Shown here: in pieces, positions 26,501-34,768 of the stretch
How positions within the stretch are numbered: position 1 is the stretch's first letter
Layout of the letters: every line of letters begins with the position of its first letter
Assembly (NCBI GenBank): GCA_021162425.1
Contig: JAGGYQ010000012.1
Span: 1-34,813, forward strand
Direction of reading: 5' to 3'
Origin: Candidatus Aenigmatarchaeota archaeon
GTDB taxonomy: Archaea; Aenigmatarchaeota; Aenigmatarchaeia; QMZP01; QMZT01
DNA length: 34,813 nucleotides
Position numbers and translations under genes: made by a program
Notes under the pieces: generated by a model
The model's database searches: none
What the model saw: the letters and a program-made list of their open reading frames with translations, nothing else
Told to the model about the DNA's origin: nothing

Positions 26501-27388
26501 ATCACTTGTATTTGTCACATTCAATGTTGTGAAATATATCCATCCTGTGTAATTTACAGGTGAAGAAACATTGCCGTATATTTTCAACTTCCACATATCG
26601 GATGTTGATGGTATCTCATAAATCAGATACTCATTTCCATTCTTTTCGTTTGATTGTGTAAGTAAATTATCAGATGAATCGAAAAGGAAAAGATCAAGGT
26701 CTTGGTTGTAATTATCCCATGTGAGATTTACAGAAACGTATGTTGCATTTTCGGCTAGGCTTGTATTGAAATAGTAAATATGTGAATTTTTGTTTGCAGC
26801 ATCGCTTGTTGAAAATGTTCCTTTGAAACCTGCTTTATTTGTTGTTGAATTGAATGTGTTATCTCCACTTATCGGTATATTTACAGACATGTTTAAGGTA
26901 GCATAATCATTTGTCCCATTTTGAGTTACATTGAATTGACCAAAATAGTAACCAGGCGGGCAGAAAAGATATGGCGTAAGTGTGAATAATGAACTGTTCG
27001 TGTTGTTTAATTCATTTGTAATACTTACATATGCATCTGTTGAATTCTGCACCACGAACTTCATACCATTTTTTGTTAAAGATGTAAAACAGAGATCAAA
27101 TTCAATACCATTAAAATTAGGATATAATGTATTTCCTACTTTATAATCATCATTTGTGAAATATCTCGGCTCAACACTTGTTGATTCGTTGTTAATCAGC
27201 AGAACCACACTATCGTTATTTGATGTTAAATTTATCTTTGCGCTTGTTGACCAGTTGAGATAAACATTGTCGGGCGTTACTGTGAAATTTCCCGAATTAC
27301 TGTTGACGGCAGAACTCGGGAGAACAAAGACTATGGTCAAGAGCAATGAAACTATCACCCCAACATATAGTTTACGTTCGCTAGACAT
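23540..27388 (-). CDS. Large secreted, membrane-anchored surface glycoprotein
   Basis: A 1282-residue cell-surface protein. The N-terminal signal peptide contains 'VIVSLLLTIVFVLPSSAV'. The long ectodomain is Asn/Ser/Thr-rich, beta-sandwich-like, with a very high number of N-x-S/T sites for N-glycosylation. Segments such as 'VYEGETIVYTVLVRNYGPLEAKNLQI' and 'GSTTSLKVTVKNIGDLSATTKLEI' look like CARDB/APHP-type adhesion domains. A small Cys-rich module, 'CSSNSDCADSEYCLNGVC', follows at about 955-985. A helical stalk (about 1095-1170) leads to one membrane helix (about 1180-1200) and a basic cytoplasmic tail of about 80 residues. Role: adhesin, S-layer-associated or sensory; unknown. The cytoplasmic tail suggests coupling to something inside the cell. 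Confidence 0.85.
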   Translation of the reverse strand: MSSERKLYVGVIVSLLLTIVFVLPSSAVNSNSGNFTVTPDNVYLNWSTSAKINLTSNNDSVVLLINNESTSVEPRYFTNDDYKVGNTLYPNFNGIEFDLCFTSLTKNGMKFVVQNSTDAYVSITNELNNTNSSLFTLTPYLFCPPGYYFGQFNVTQNGTNDYATLNMSVNIPISGDNTFNSTTNKAGFKGTFSTSDAANKNSHIYYFNTSLAENATYVSVNLTWDNYNQDLDLFLFDSSDNLLTQSNEKNGNEYLIYEIPSTSDMWKLKIYGNVSSPVNYTGWIYFTTLNVTNTSDDSQKIDLLDFDILDPNETSETINYTLVNEGNLVLSDVKERKEVYHINAWSSNKSTTYNFLVPDFTQKLKVVLSWKGSTKWKISLNDSNNNLIGSSYGKYYNANVTDGLQKEIIIFNGPFNTTNDGFWRIKVENQSEIKDDYNLTVYLWIPNSIVVSNYPTIFTFNSTGNANSTKNVSVYLKIPEEDIIGGDYEGFIEYYQTNKWSMRIPLEFHVKAGTFLINNTLETVTVRVKDNIGFNRLGSNALKVSLPVKNIGEYNITYTNTTSDYKLNNTAHTDKYIDFNVTWPDNPIKANSTDELNITIYINTSKTNDTEGVYRGNITFDTSAQSANSSSYPFKKFVVIIEVNLTKYLEVNVTSVSPTFVSQTENSTNITANITVKLANGSYISENETMKIYDFTSTKLKEGNVTTTTYTLQNITGNNPSGVACPSNNSSHICMIKSTLPGGSVGGRYYYIVSLRFNTSVLGGDGVNLTGTGTSSQQIVINNTGIFLSETDHPPDVYEGETIVYTVLVRNYGPLEAKNLQIRFDKGSCPVSVSTSTNNCSAENASTTDWKISNFPEYCASWCKLSWTLTGNSVSEDSSCSNAQVKIISGHANFGNITGIRLTVKDNSSTSSQQATQQQQSSTCSSNSDCADSEYCLNGVCTAVSCPNGHVSNHVCIPYQRKLSITEYPREASVMQGSTTSLKVTVKNIGDLSATTKLEIIPSLNGTTFSVSPDSYTLLSGISGIFTVKVSVSNKTEIGRYNLQFKAYATENSSVYDTKDFTLVVEPTEETKIYVNKTYNDIKKMFNDISLQFEGIIPTMVSDINYTRANRTYTRLITMLKEAENYLRAEKYVDAYMLLKEANESLKSFQEEVNKLIEEKMTKESSNMWIFIGIGIAVVVIGALLVYLLLPPKKGYHPAFGYTPPKKRSVKLKINFALAKLKDILNIVSHMKRIHHKIKQKRITDFEVSESVEKLRRKVYSGDYTKLTQFAYKYKKGSMKKK

Positions 27389-27451
27389 TCGAGCCCCTTT
27401 TAAAAACCTTGCATATTCGTAAAATATCTTCTATATGCTATTTTTTAATTA

Positions 27452-28042
27452 ATGATTTATATATTATTTCTTATGCAAAATAAGATAATTTTTGTAATTT
27501 TATGTTTGGTGTTGTTTTTTGTTGCTCTTGGTTATTTGGTATATAACGACGCGTTTTTATACCGGTCAGCTGCAGTTGTTGACATCAGCGAAAATCAGAC
27601 GCTTATGCTAACAGACAGGGAATATTTTCCTTTTGTTCACAAACTTTTGAACTCAGCCAACCAGAGCATACACATAGTTATGTTTAGTATGAATTACTAC
27701 CCAGATTATCCTGACAGCAGCGTGAACATGCTGCTCAAAGATCTCGAAAACGCTGCTGGGCGTGGGCTTGATGTGAAGGTGGTTGTTGATGAACATGCAA
27801 CAGACAGCCCACTCCTCAAAATGCTCCAGAAAAAAGGAATAAATATAAAGTTCGATAGAAAAGATATTACAACGCACGACAAATTGATAATTATTGACGG
27901 AAAAATCGTCATCATCGGCTCCACTAACTGGAGTTATTATTCATTCGAAAAAAACCATGAGGCAAACGTTGTGATATACTCCAAAGAATTGGCTGATGAC
28001 TTCGAATATTACTTCGAAAAGATATGCGCGGAGAGTGGTTGA
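27452..28042 (+). CDS. Membrane-anchored phospholipase D-type nuclease
   Basis: 196 residues with a single N-terminal membrane anchor (about 10-32) and one HKD motif, 'THDKLIIIDGKIVIIGSTNWS' region (H-x-K-x4-D-x6-GSxN), near residue 141. A single HKD is typical of Nuc/PLD6-type endonucleases that dimerise to complete the active site. The domain faces outward if the anchor is a signal anchor, so extracellular nucleic-acid scavenging is one possibility. The start could be M1 (27452) or M8 (27473); no Shine-Dalgarno settles it. The stop codon TGA is directly followed by the lysS ATG. Confidence 0.87.
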   Translation: MIYILFLMQNKIIFVILCLVLFFVALGYLVYNDAFLYRSAAVVDISENQTLMLTDREYFPFVHKLLNSANQSIHIVMFSMNYYPDYPDSSVNMLLKDLENAAGRGLDVKVVVDEHATDSPLLKMLQKKGINIKFDRKDITTHDKLIIIDGKIVIIGSTNWSYYSFEKNHEANVVIYSKELADDFEYYFEKICAESG

Positions 28043-29533
28043 ATGGAGGGTGTGACATCGGAAATCGAGGAAAGAAAAAAGAAAGTAACGGAACTGAAAA
28101 GATCAGGTTTTGACCCGTATGGAAAAAAATACGAAAAAACGCATTACATTAAAGAGCTTGCTGATAAGTTTCATGACCTCAAAAACGGCGAGAAAAAAGA
28201 GAAATTCAAGGTATCTTTGGCAGGGCGCATAAGGTCTATAAGGAAGCACGGGAAGATAGCATTCTGCGATTTGCAGGACACATCAGGGAGAATTCAAATT
28301 TTCATAGAGACGAAGACCATAGGCGAGAGAAAATTCAAATTTTTCGATGAAATGGTAAACACAGGCGATATAATAGGTGTGAGAGGTTTTATCTTTCGGA
28401 CTCAGCGCGGTGAATTAACAGTTTGGGTTCAGGACTTTGAACTGCTAACGAAAGCTATACGTCCGCTTCCGAAGGAGTGGTTCGGACTCAAAGACAAGGA
28501 GCTTCGCTACAGGCAGAGATATGTAGACCTTATACTTAATCCAGAAGTGCGCGAAGTTTTCGAAAAAAGAAGAAAGATAAACGAGGCTATCCGTGAGTTT
28601 ATGCGCATGAAAGGGTTTGTCGAGGTCGAAACCCCCATCCTTCAGCCTATATACGGAGGGGCATCCGCGAGACCTTTTGAATCCAAACTCCACGCACTCG
28701 ACATGAAGGTTTATATGAGGATTTCAAACGAGCTTTATCTTAAGCGATTAATAGTGGGTGGGTACGAAAAGATATTTGAGTTTTCGCGTGACTTCAGAAA
28801 TGAGGGGGTTGACAAACTTCATAACCCAGAGTTCACACAGGTTGAAACAATGTGGGCTTACGCTGATTACAAGGATAACATGAGCTTCGCCGAAGAGCTC
28901 TTCAGCTTTATTGCCAAAAAAGTTCTCGGCACAACAAAAATAGAATATCAGGGAAGAAAAATCGACCTCAAGCCGCCATGGAAGAGAATAAGATTCGTTG
29001 ACGCTATAAAAAAGCACACAGGCATCGATTTTGAAAAAAATGCGACAACATTTGAAAAAGCAAGAAAAGACGCTGAGAAACTTGGTCTTGACGTTTCCGA
29101 TTGCGGAACATGGGATGAAGTAGCGATAAAAGTTTTTGAGGATTTGGTTCAGCCGAAGTTGATACAACCAACGCTTGTTTACGATTATCCAGCCGAGGCT
29201 GCTGGTCTGGCAAGGTTGAAAAAAGAAGACCCGAGGTTTGTCATGGCATTCGAAATCATAATAAATGGGTGGGAAATGGGTTTATCATACTGCGAGGAGA
29301 ATGACCCGGAGAGATTGAAGGAATTCTGGAAGAAATCCGAACAGCGGTTGAAAAAAGGTGATTTTGAAGCGCAGAAAATGGATAAAGATTTCCTTCGCGC
29401 GCTTGAATATGGTCTTCCACCAACATCAGGTTTGGGCTTTGGCATAGACAGATTAACTATGCTGCTTACGAATTCTCTGTCTATACGTGATGTCATATTC
29501 TTTCCATTTATGAGACCAAAAGATGACGAGTGA
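28043..29533 (+). CDS. lysS: Lysyl-tRNA synthetase, class II
   Basis: Charges tRNA-Lys. 496 residues. The N-terminal OB-fold anticodon-binding domain (about 50-150, 'VSLAGRIRSIRKHGKIAF') is followed by the class II catalytic core. Motif 1 is around 'VEVETPILQP'. Motif 2 is 'FEFSRDFRNEGVDKLHNPEF'. Motif 3 is 'GLGFGIDRLTMLL', ending with 'RDVIFFPFMRP' as in LysRS. Many archaea use class I LysRS instead, so the class II form is informative about lineage or transfer. The ATG abuts the stop of the PLD gene, so translation is probably coupled. tRNA-His follows 40 bp downstream. Confidence 0.96.
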   Translation: MEGVTSEIEERKKKVTELKRSGFDPYGKKYEKTHYIKELADKFHDLKNGEKKEKFKVSLAGRIRSIRKHGKIAFCDLQDTSGRIQIFIETKTIGERKFKFFDEMVNTGDIIGVRGFIFRTQRGELTVWVQDFELLTKAIRPLPKEWFGLKDKELRYRQRYVDLILNPEVREVFEKRRKINEAIREFMRMKGFVEVETPILQPIYGGASARPFESKLHALDMKVYMRISNELYLKRLIVGGYEKIFEFSRDFRNEGVDKLHNPEFTQVETMWAYADYKDNMSFAEELFSFIAKKVLGTTKIEYQGRKIDLKPPWKRIRFVDAIKKHTGIDFEKNATTFEKARKDAEKLGLDVSDCGTWDEVAIKVFEDLVQPKLIQPTLVYDYPAEAAGLARLKKEDPRFVMAFEIIINGWEMGLSYCEENDPERLKEFWKKSEQRLKKGDFEAQKMDKDFLRALEYGLPPTSGLGFGIDRLTMLLTNSLSIRDVIFFPFMRPKDDE

Positions 29534-29540
29534 GGAAATT

Positions 29541-29549
29541 AATATAAGC
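29541..29549 (+). promoter_or_regulatory. TATA box of tRNA-His
   Basis: AATATAAGC about 30 bp before the tRNA-His 5' end, just after the lysS stop codon. Confidence 0.45.
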
Positions 29550-29573
29550 TTTTGACATACTTTTATTAATCAT

Positions 29574-29737
29574 GGCCGCGGTAGTGTAGCCTGGCCTAGC
29601 ACGGGGGCCTGTGGAGCCCCAGACCCGAGTTCAAATAAGCCTCTCCATTACATATCATAAGGAGTGATGCCTTGACAGTAGGAAGGGTTGATAAGGGAGG
29701 GGAAGGCTCCCTTATGTTGGAAATCTCGGCCGCGGCC
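29574..29737 (+). tRNA. tRNA-His(GTG) with T-loop intron
   Basis: Acceptor GCCGCGG (29575-29581) pairs with CCGCGGC (29730-29736). G-1 at 29574 and C73 at 29737 are both encoded, the histidine identity pair. The D stem is GTGT/GCAC. The anticodon arm is GGGGC-CTGTGGA-GCCCC, anticodon GTG at 29611-29613. The T stem CCGAG/CTCGG is interrupted in its loop by 88 nt; its removal gives loop TTCAAAT. No CCA is encoded. The ORF called at 29672-29863 is an artefact. Confidence 0.92.
29636..29723 (+). other. 88-nt T-loop intron of tRNA-His
   Basis: Between nt 59 and 60. TTCA (54-57) pairs with TGGA before the constant AAT, four of four including one G-U. The 3' part contains the hairpin ATAAGGGAG/CTCCCTTAT and is identical, over 45 nt running through the intron end into the T arm (29681-29725), to the tRNA-Gly intron. 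The 5' half is unrelated to tRNA-Gly. Confidence 0.85.
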
Positions 29738-29765
29738 TATCTTCTAAAACAAGTTTTGGTGTGTT

Positions 29766-31847
29766 TTATTCTGCTATGCTTTCTATTGCCTGTCTTATCA
29801 GGTCACCGAACATTGCTGATGCACCGACAGCGACAAGAAAATACATTGACACCGCTATTATAAGCATTTTTCCAGCAGTATACCATTGGTAAACCTTGTT
29901 TTCACCCTTTGTTATTTTTGTTATAAACATCGCCAAGATAATGATAACTTCTATAAGATAAATGCCTATTATTATCTGGAACATTTCAGGAGAGACCGCG
30001 GTAGAAACATTGCCCACGCCTATTCCAAATAATCCCTGCGTCATATTTATAGACATGCCCTCTGTCCCCATGGTCATTGCCTGAAGTCTCAAAGACAAAA
30101 CAGTTAAAACTTTTATGATTATTTGTGCCATTGAGACAATGAGACCTGTGACCATAGGTGTGAGCATATACGCCTGAAACGTCATGGAAGAGACAGAGTC
30201 CTGAAGCAACTCCCTTATATATTCCTGCGTGTCCTTTATGCTTCTGAGATACTTTGCTATGGTTAGCATACCTTCCGCCGCGTACTTCACACCTTTTTTG
30301 CCTATGTCTATGACCATATACATGATGTTCTCTATAAGTCTGCTTGGATAGTAGTTCACGGCTCCCCACTTCGGATGAAAAAGCGCATCCTTGAAGGTCA
30401 TGCCTAAATTTTTGATGTTTCTTAATGCTGTTATAAAGAGACCTGAGATGGTAAGGTCCTTGACGTCATCTATTGATTTTTCAAGTGCCACTTCTGCGGG
30501 AACGCCCGCGGATATTCTGTTGCCGAGCTGGAACAACGCCAGTTCGAATTCGCTTTCAGTTTTTTCGATGTCACCCTGTATTTGCACTCGCTGGTAGTTC
30601 GAAAGCATGAAATATGTTGATAATGAAAATGCAATCCCCATTGTTATCATACAGGACATTATAAGCGATAAAACATCATGTGTTCCCTTGGCTGAAAAAA
30701 GAATTTCAGGGTTGGCTGAAAAGAAATACATAGGCGGTGTCAGGAAAATCAACGCAACCATGACTGCGAAGGGCAGAACAGGCAAAACTACTTTTTTATC
30801 GCCGAACCTCATAATAAACTTCCCATTGGGTGGCAGGTCTGGATGCTTTGATGTATCAACCTGCGAAAACGTGGACGGTCTTTTTTTCAGTATGGTATTT
30901 ATGAACCAGATGAGAAAGATGGGAAGTATAATATCATAGCCAATGGCAAAATATTCAGGTCTTGCAATGTCTGAAAGAAAAACTGCTGCCATTGGTGCCA
31001 TTATCGAACCCATCACAGGTAAAACAATACCCATCATATGAATTATGCTGACGGGCAGACTCAATTCCTGTGCGTAGTGCTTCATTCTGACTTTTGTACC
31101 TTCTAATATCGTGTCCAACGCCTCGTCAAGGACAGCACCCTGCCTGCTCATTGGTTGCGTCTGCGAATCTCTTATTAATCGCAACGCCTCGGCAAATTCC
31201 TCATTTTCGGGTTTCCATTTCGCTATATAATCAACGAGGGCGTGAGAAGCGGAATAATATTTCCCCATCTCTATATCCCATAAAAGTCTTCGCATATCCC
31301 ATGCAAGAGGTCCAGAGATGTTCGATGCAGCAAATCTCAAAGCCTGTTCAAGGTTTGGTGATACACGCATGGAGACAACCATGTAAAGTATAGCCAGAAC
31401 AACCTGCGAAGACGCTTGGATTCTATACGCCTTTAAAAGGTTTGATGGGTATTTCAGAAAGTAGTATGAAAGACCGACACCCGCGGCTGTTATAAAGAGG
31501 AAGCCTAGAACAGGAATGACACCCGCAGCTATCAAAAATATTGAAAGTATCACGGACGACATAGCTGTGAGAACAACGAGAGCCATGACATCCTCAGGCG
31601 TTATGCGCAGACCCGTGAACGATATGGAGTTTTTGAGTTCTTTTCTTGTATTTTCGTCAGGTGGACTTACCTTTATTATGCTTCCTGCAAACCTTGCAAG
31701 ATTTTCAAACCAAGAGTATGGAATTCTTTCTTTTTTTTTGAAAATTCTATACTCCCTCGATTCTATGTGCGGCTCTGATTCGCTGGGGAAGTATAACATT
31801 CTGTGTTCTTGCGAATCTTTGTTCTTTTTTTTGAAAAAACCAGTCAT
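29766..31847 (-). CDS. Archaellum/type IV pilus-type assembly membrane protein (FlaJ/TadC-like)
   Basis: A 693-residue polytopic protein with two T2SSF/GspF-type cytoplasmic domains (around 150-285 and 455-590) separated and flanked by membrane helices, the layout of archaeal FlaJ/TadC platform proteins. Landmarks: 'AILYMVVSMRVSPNLEQALRFAA', 'RDSQTQPMSRQGAVLDEAL' and, in the second domain, 'FELALFQLGNRISAGVPAEVAL'. The soluble N-terminal 90 residues are charged. It should form the inner-membrane base on which a secretion ATPase (FlaI/TadA type) acts; no ATPase or pilin is in this window. It follows the beta-helix surface gene on the same strand with a 29-bp gap, so that protein may be linked to the system. 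Confidence 0.87.
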   Translation of the reverse strand: MTGFFKKKNKDSQEHRMLYFPSESEPHIESREYRIFKKKERIPYSWFENLARFAGSIIKVSPPDENTRKELKNSISFTGLRITPEDVMALVVLTAMSSVILSIFLIAAGVIPVLGFLFITAAGVGLSYYFLKYPSNLLKAYRIQASSQVVLAILYMVVSMRVSPNLEQALRFAASNISGPLAWDMRRLLWDIEMGKYYSASHALVDYIAKWKPENEEFAEALRLIRDSQTQPMSRQGAVLDEALDTILEGTKVRMKHYAQELSLPVSIIHMMGIVLPVMGSIMAPMAAVFLSDIARPEYFAIGYDIILPIFLIWFINTILKKRPSTFSQVDTSKHPDLPPNGKFIMRFGDKKVVLPVLPFAVMVALIFLTPPMYFFSANPEILFSAKGTHDVLSLIMSCMITMGIAFSLSTYFMLSNYQRVQIQGDIEKTESEFELALFQLGNRISAGVPAEVALEKSIDDVKDLTISGLFITALRNIKNLGMTFKDALFHPKWGAVNYYPSRLIENIMYMVIDIGKKGVKYAAEGMLTIAKYLRSIKDTQEYIRELLQDSVSSMTFQAYMLTPMVTGLIVSMAQIIIKVLTVLSLRLQAMTMGTEGMSINMTQGLFGIGVGNVSTAVSPEMFQIIIGIYLIEVIIILAMFITKITKGENKVYQWYTAGKMLIIAVSMYFLVAVGASAMFGDLIRQAIESIAE

Positions 31848-31876
31848 ACTTAATATTTATCAGCGTCCCTTATATT

Positions 31877-34768
31877 TCATTTTGGTGTGATTTCAATCAA
31901 TACTTTACCTTGTGTGACGCCGCCGTGTTTTATTGATATTTTATGTTCACCTTTATGCAGTATTGCTCTGCCTGATACGTTGCCCAGGGGGATGACAAAA
32001 TCCACTTCGTATGTTCCGAGGCCAAAGGCAAATGTTGGTTTAGGGTATTTGAGGAATTCACCTCTGTTTATCAGGCTGATTCGTCTGTTCACAGTAACCC
32101 AGTTTCCTTCTGAAAAAATGACGAATATCATGGAATTCGGCATTTGCGTGTCGATGGCGATGGCGTAGTTTGTGTCTTGCGTATCTGTAAATAATGAAAC
32201 AGGATTATTGGATTTAAGGAGAAGTCCTGTGAGTATATTCTGCATGTAAGAAACTATGTAATAATATTTAGGATTCGTATAGGTTTGATTGTTTTTTGAG
32301 ACCTCGCCATAACCTGGCACGTATATACTTGCCTCTGAGTTGTTGAGAACTAATTTCACCTGAAGTGTTAAAGACAGGGAAGCGAAAGTAGTTTTATTGC
32401 TTCCTTTGTTTCCATTTTTGTCTTCGCCTGTTACGTTTATAGTCCATACACCAGATGCGTTATTTGGAAGTGTGTATATGTATTCGTATGTATAACCATT
32501 TGTAATTGATGTTGTCTTGTTCATGGAGCCTTCGCTAACTCTCACTTCGCCTAACGAGTCTGTTATGGTCACGGTTGCGCTCTTGATATCATCTCTTCCA
32601 TCGAAGTCTGTGATATTCACACGGATTATCACAGGTCTTCCTGATTTGAAAACAGTTTTTTCGATGTTTGCATACGTGTATGTTTTTGGTTCATACACTT
32701 TCGGCGGCTTTGTCAGCGTTATTACAATGGTTTGGGTTTCATTTATATTGACCGACATCCTTGTTATGCCGTAGTCCGAGTTATCTTTGGTCGCGGTGAA
32801 GGTGTAGTTTGTGTAATAGTATGTCTGGCTTGCAGTTTTCCAGAATTCTGTCAATGCCTTTCTTCTAATGCTTCCGTTTTCGTCGCTTAATTCCGAGAAT
32901 TTCCCTTTGCCGTATCGGTCTTCACATGTTATGTTTGCACCTTGAACAGGGGACCCTAGTGAATTTTCAACACGGACATCCACATACCATTTTACGGTTA
33001 TGTTGGCGGTTGAACCTGTCGCAAATGTTATATCTGATGTGTTGAATGTTACATTCGTCATTGTAATGTTTCCGAAGCCGTCGAGATAGACATCGCTGTT
33101 CCAGAAAGAATATATGATTGAATCGTTGAATTTGTTGACCTTCGAATCCTTTGAATATAAGCCGTATGTGTTATCCCAGCCAACAGCAAGGACAGCGACA
33201 TTTGAAAAGGCGTTCGCATCGGCGTTCGAAAGATAAATACAGTGCCCTTTGTTGCCCTTCGTGTAAATGGTGAGGTTGGTGATGTTGTTAAAAGATGAGT
33301 AATATAGATAAAGACCTCTGCTATACGAGGAGGTTGTGTTAATTTCGATGTTTGCCAAGGTATTGTACGATGAGTGTTCAATGTGTATAGCATCTGATGA
33401 GCCGTCGTCGTTCACAATTGTGTTGTTTTCGATTGTGGTTCTGTTTGAATATTTTACAAAAATGCTGTGTGCATAGTTGTTGCCTGAACAGAAGAGTGTG
33501 TGAAGGGTTGAATTCACTATCACGCTTTCGCTTGAGTTGTAGATATAGACTGCGTTTTCGCGGCCTCTTACTGTGAGGTTAGATGAGTTAAGTGTGAAGT
33601 TGGGCGAGAAGATAACCTTTACACCATGATTATGCGTAGTACAGTTTTGGACAGTGAAATTACTTGAGTTTACGACGATGAGCTGTGAAAACTCGCAGTT
33701 GTTCAGCGTAGAATTCGGTGAGTTCAGAAAGTAAAGGATGGGTTTGCCCCATGCATAATTTGATGTTATGTTGTGGATAAAATATGTAAGGGAGTCCCCG
33801 GAAAATTCTATGGCTGGTCCCTTCTCCACATTTATAGTGTTATTTGAGATGTTCGCAGCGTTTGAGCATCGATAAAAAAAGATACCATAGCTCCTTGGAC
33901 CATGGGCAATGATGGTGTTGTTTGTTGCGGTGACAGAATCACTCAGCCGCATTCCATACGAGGAATCAGCATAAAGCTCTATTGTGTTGTTGGTTACAAC
34001 GTTGTTTATGCTTGTTGGTCTAACAAATATACCTTTGGATTCCTGACCAGACATATTTATCAGGTTGTTTTTTATCAGTATGTTTTTGCTGCCTTCGTAA
34101 GGCCAGAGGCCAAGGGAGATTCCGCGGTTGTAAGTATTTCCGATTGATGTTGTCATGTAGATTTTGTTGTTTGTTATGTTGCAGTTTTCGGAGTTTATAA
34201 TGACTACAGCTTTTCTGTATCTGTAATTTACTGTTGAGTTTATCGTGTTATTGTCGATAGTGGCGTTGCTTGTATCTTTCAAGATGAGCCCGTAAACATT
34301 ATCTGATTTCGCATCCATCATGAATACGTTATTCTTTATCAGTATGTTGTTTGCTTGCACGACAATTCCCCTTGTAGTGATATCGTCTGAATAATACCCG
34401 AAATATCTGAAATGCGAGTCTGACACGGTGAGGTTGCTTCCGGGGTTATTTATGAATCCATAGTTAGCAAAGCCAGATGTGTTTCCCGATGTTATGGTTG
34501 AGGAATTGATTAAAAGTGTCCCGTTGTTTACGATTTTAAATTCGCCATTGAACGAGCAGTTGAGAATTAGTGTGACGTTTTTTAATGTCAGGTTGCCTGT
34601 TGGGTTAATTGTTAAATTTCCGTTGAGTGTTATGGTCTGGTTTTCGCAGTGTTCTTCTCCGTTCACGACCCAGCTGCCAGAAGGTGGGTTGTTGCAAACT
34701 GCAAACGCTTTTCCCGGCAGGATGAAAAGGAAAAACAACAAGGTCGCCAGCAAAATAATTTTTTTCAT
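31877..34768 (-). CDS. Secreted right-handed parallel beta-helix (NosD-like) surface protein
   Basis: 963 residues with an N-terminal signal peptide ('ILLATLLFFLFILPGKAFA'). Residues about 45-590 are repeated short strands with Asn ladders and PbH1-like turns ('NNTINSTVNYRYRKAVVIIN', 'SYNTLANIEINTT'), typical of NosD/pectate-lyase-like helices. Around 600-680 is a carboxypeptidase-regulatory-like beta domain ('VENSLGSPVQGANITCEDRYGK'). Around 695-795 is an Ig-like domain ('GRPVIIRVNITDFDGRDDI'). A beta-rich C-terminus has no membrane anchor. N-glycosylation sequons are abundant. It probably binds or processes polysaccharide, or is part of the cell coat. Its catalytic residues, if any, cannot be seen. 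Confidence 0.85.
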   Translation of the reverse strand: MKKIILLATLLFFLFILPGKAFAVCNNPPSGSWVVNGEEHCENQTITLNGNLTINPTGNLTLKNVTLILNCSFNGEFKIVNNGTLLINSSTITSGNTSGFANYGFINNPGSNLTVSDSHFRYFGYYSDDITTRGIVVQANNILIKNNVFMMDAKSDNVYGLILKDTSNATIDNNTINSTVNYRYRKAVVIINSENCNITNNKIYMTTSIGNTYNRGISLGLWPYEGSKNILIKNNLINMSGQESKGIFVRPTSINNVVTNNTIELYADSSYGMRLSDSVTATNNTIIAHGPRSYGIFFYRCSNAANISNNTINVEKGPAIEFSGDSLTYFIHNITSNYAWGKPILYFLNSPNSTLNNCEFSQLIVVNSSNFTVQNCTTHNHGVKVIFSPNFTLNSSNLTVRGRENAVYIYNSSESVIVNSTLHTLFCSGNNYAHSIFVKYSNRTTIENNTIVNDDGSSDAIHIEHSSYNTLANIEINTTSSYSRGLYLYYSSFNNITNLTIYTKGNKGHCIYLSNADANAFSNVAVLAVGWDNTYGLYSKDSKVNKFNDSIIYSFWNSDVYLDGFGNITMTNVTFNTSDITFATGSTANITVKWYVDVRVENSLGSPVQGANITCEDRYGKGKFSELSDENGSIRRKALTEFWKTASQTYYYTNYTFTATKDNSDYGITRMSVNINETQTIVITLTKPPKVYEPKTYTYANIEKTVFKSGRPVIIRVNITDFDGRDDIKSATVTITDSLGEVRVSEGSMNKTTSITNGYTYEYIYTLPNNASGVWTINVTGEDKNGNKGSNKTTFASLSLTLQVKLVLNNSEASIYVPGYGEVSKNNQTYTNPKYYYIVSYMQNILTGLLLKSNNPVSLFTDTQDTNYAIAIDTQMPNSMIFVIFSEGNWVTVNRRISLINRGEFLKYPKPTFAFGLGTYEVDFVIPLGNVSGRAILHKGEHKISIKHGGVTQGKVLIEITPK

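Noticed and set aside
29672-29863. 63-residue ORF downstream of lysS
   Set aside because: Starts inside the tRNA-His intron and overlaps the 3' end of the FlaJ/TadC-like gene; no ribosome binding site.
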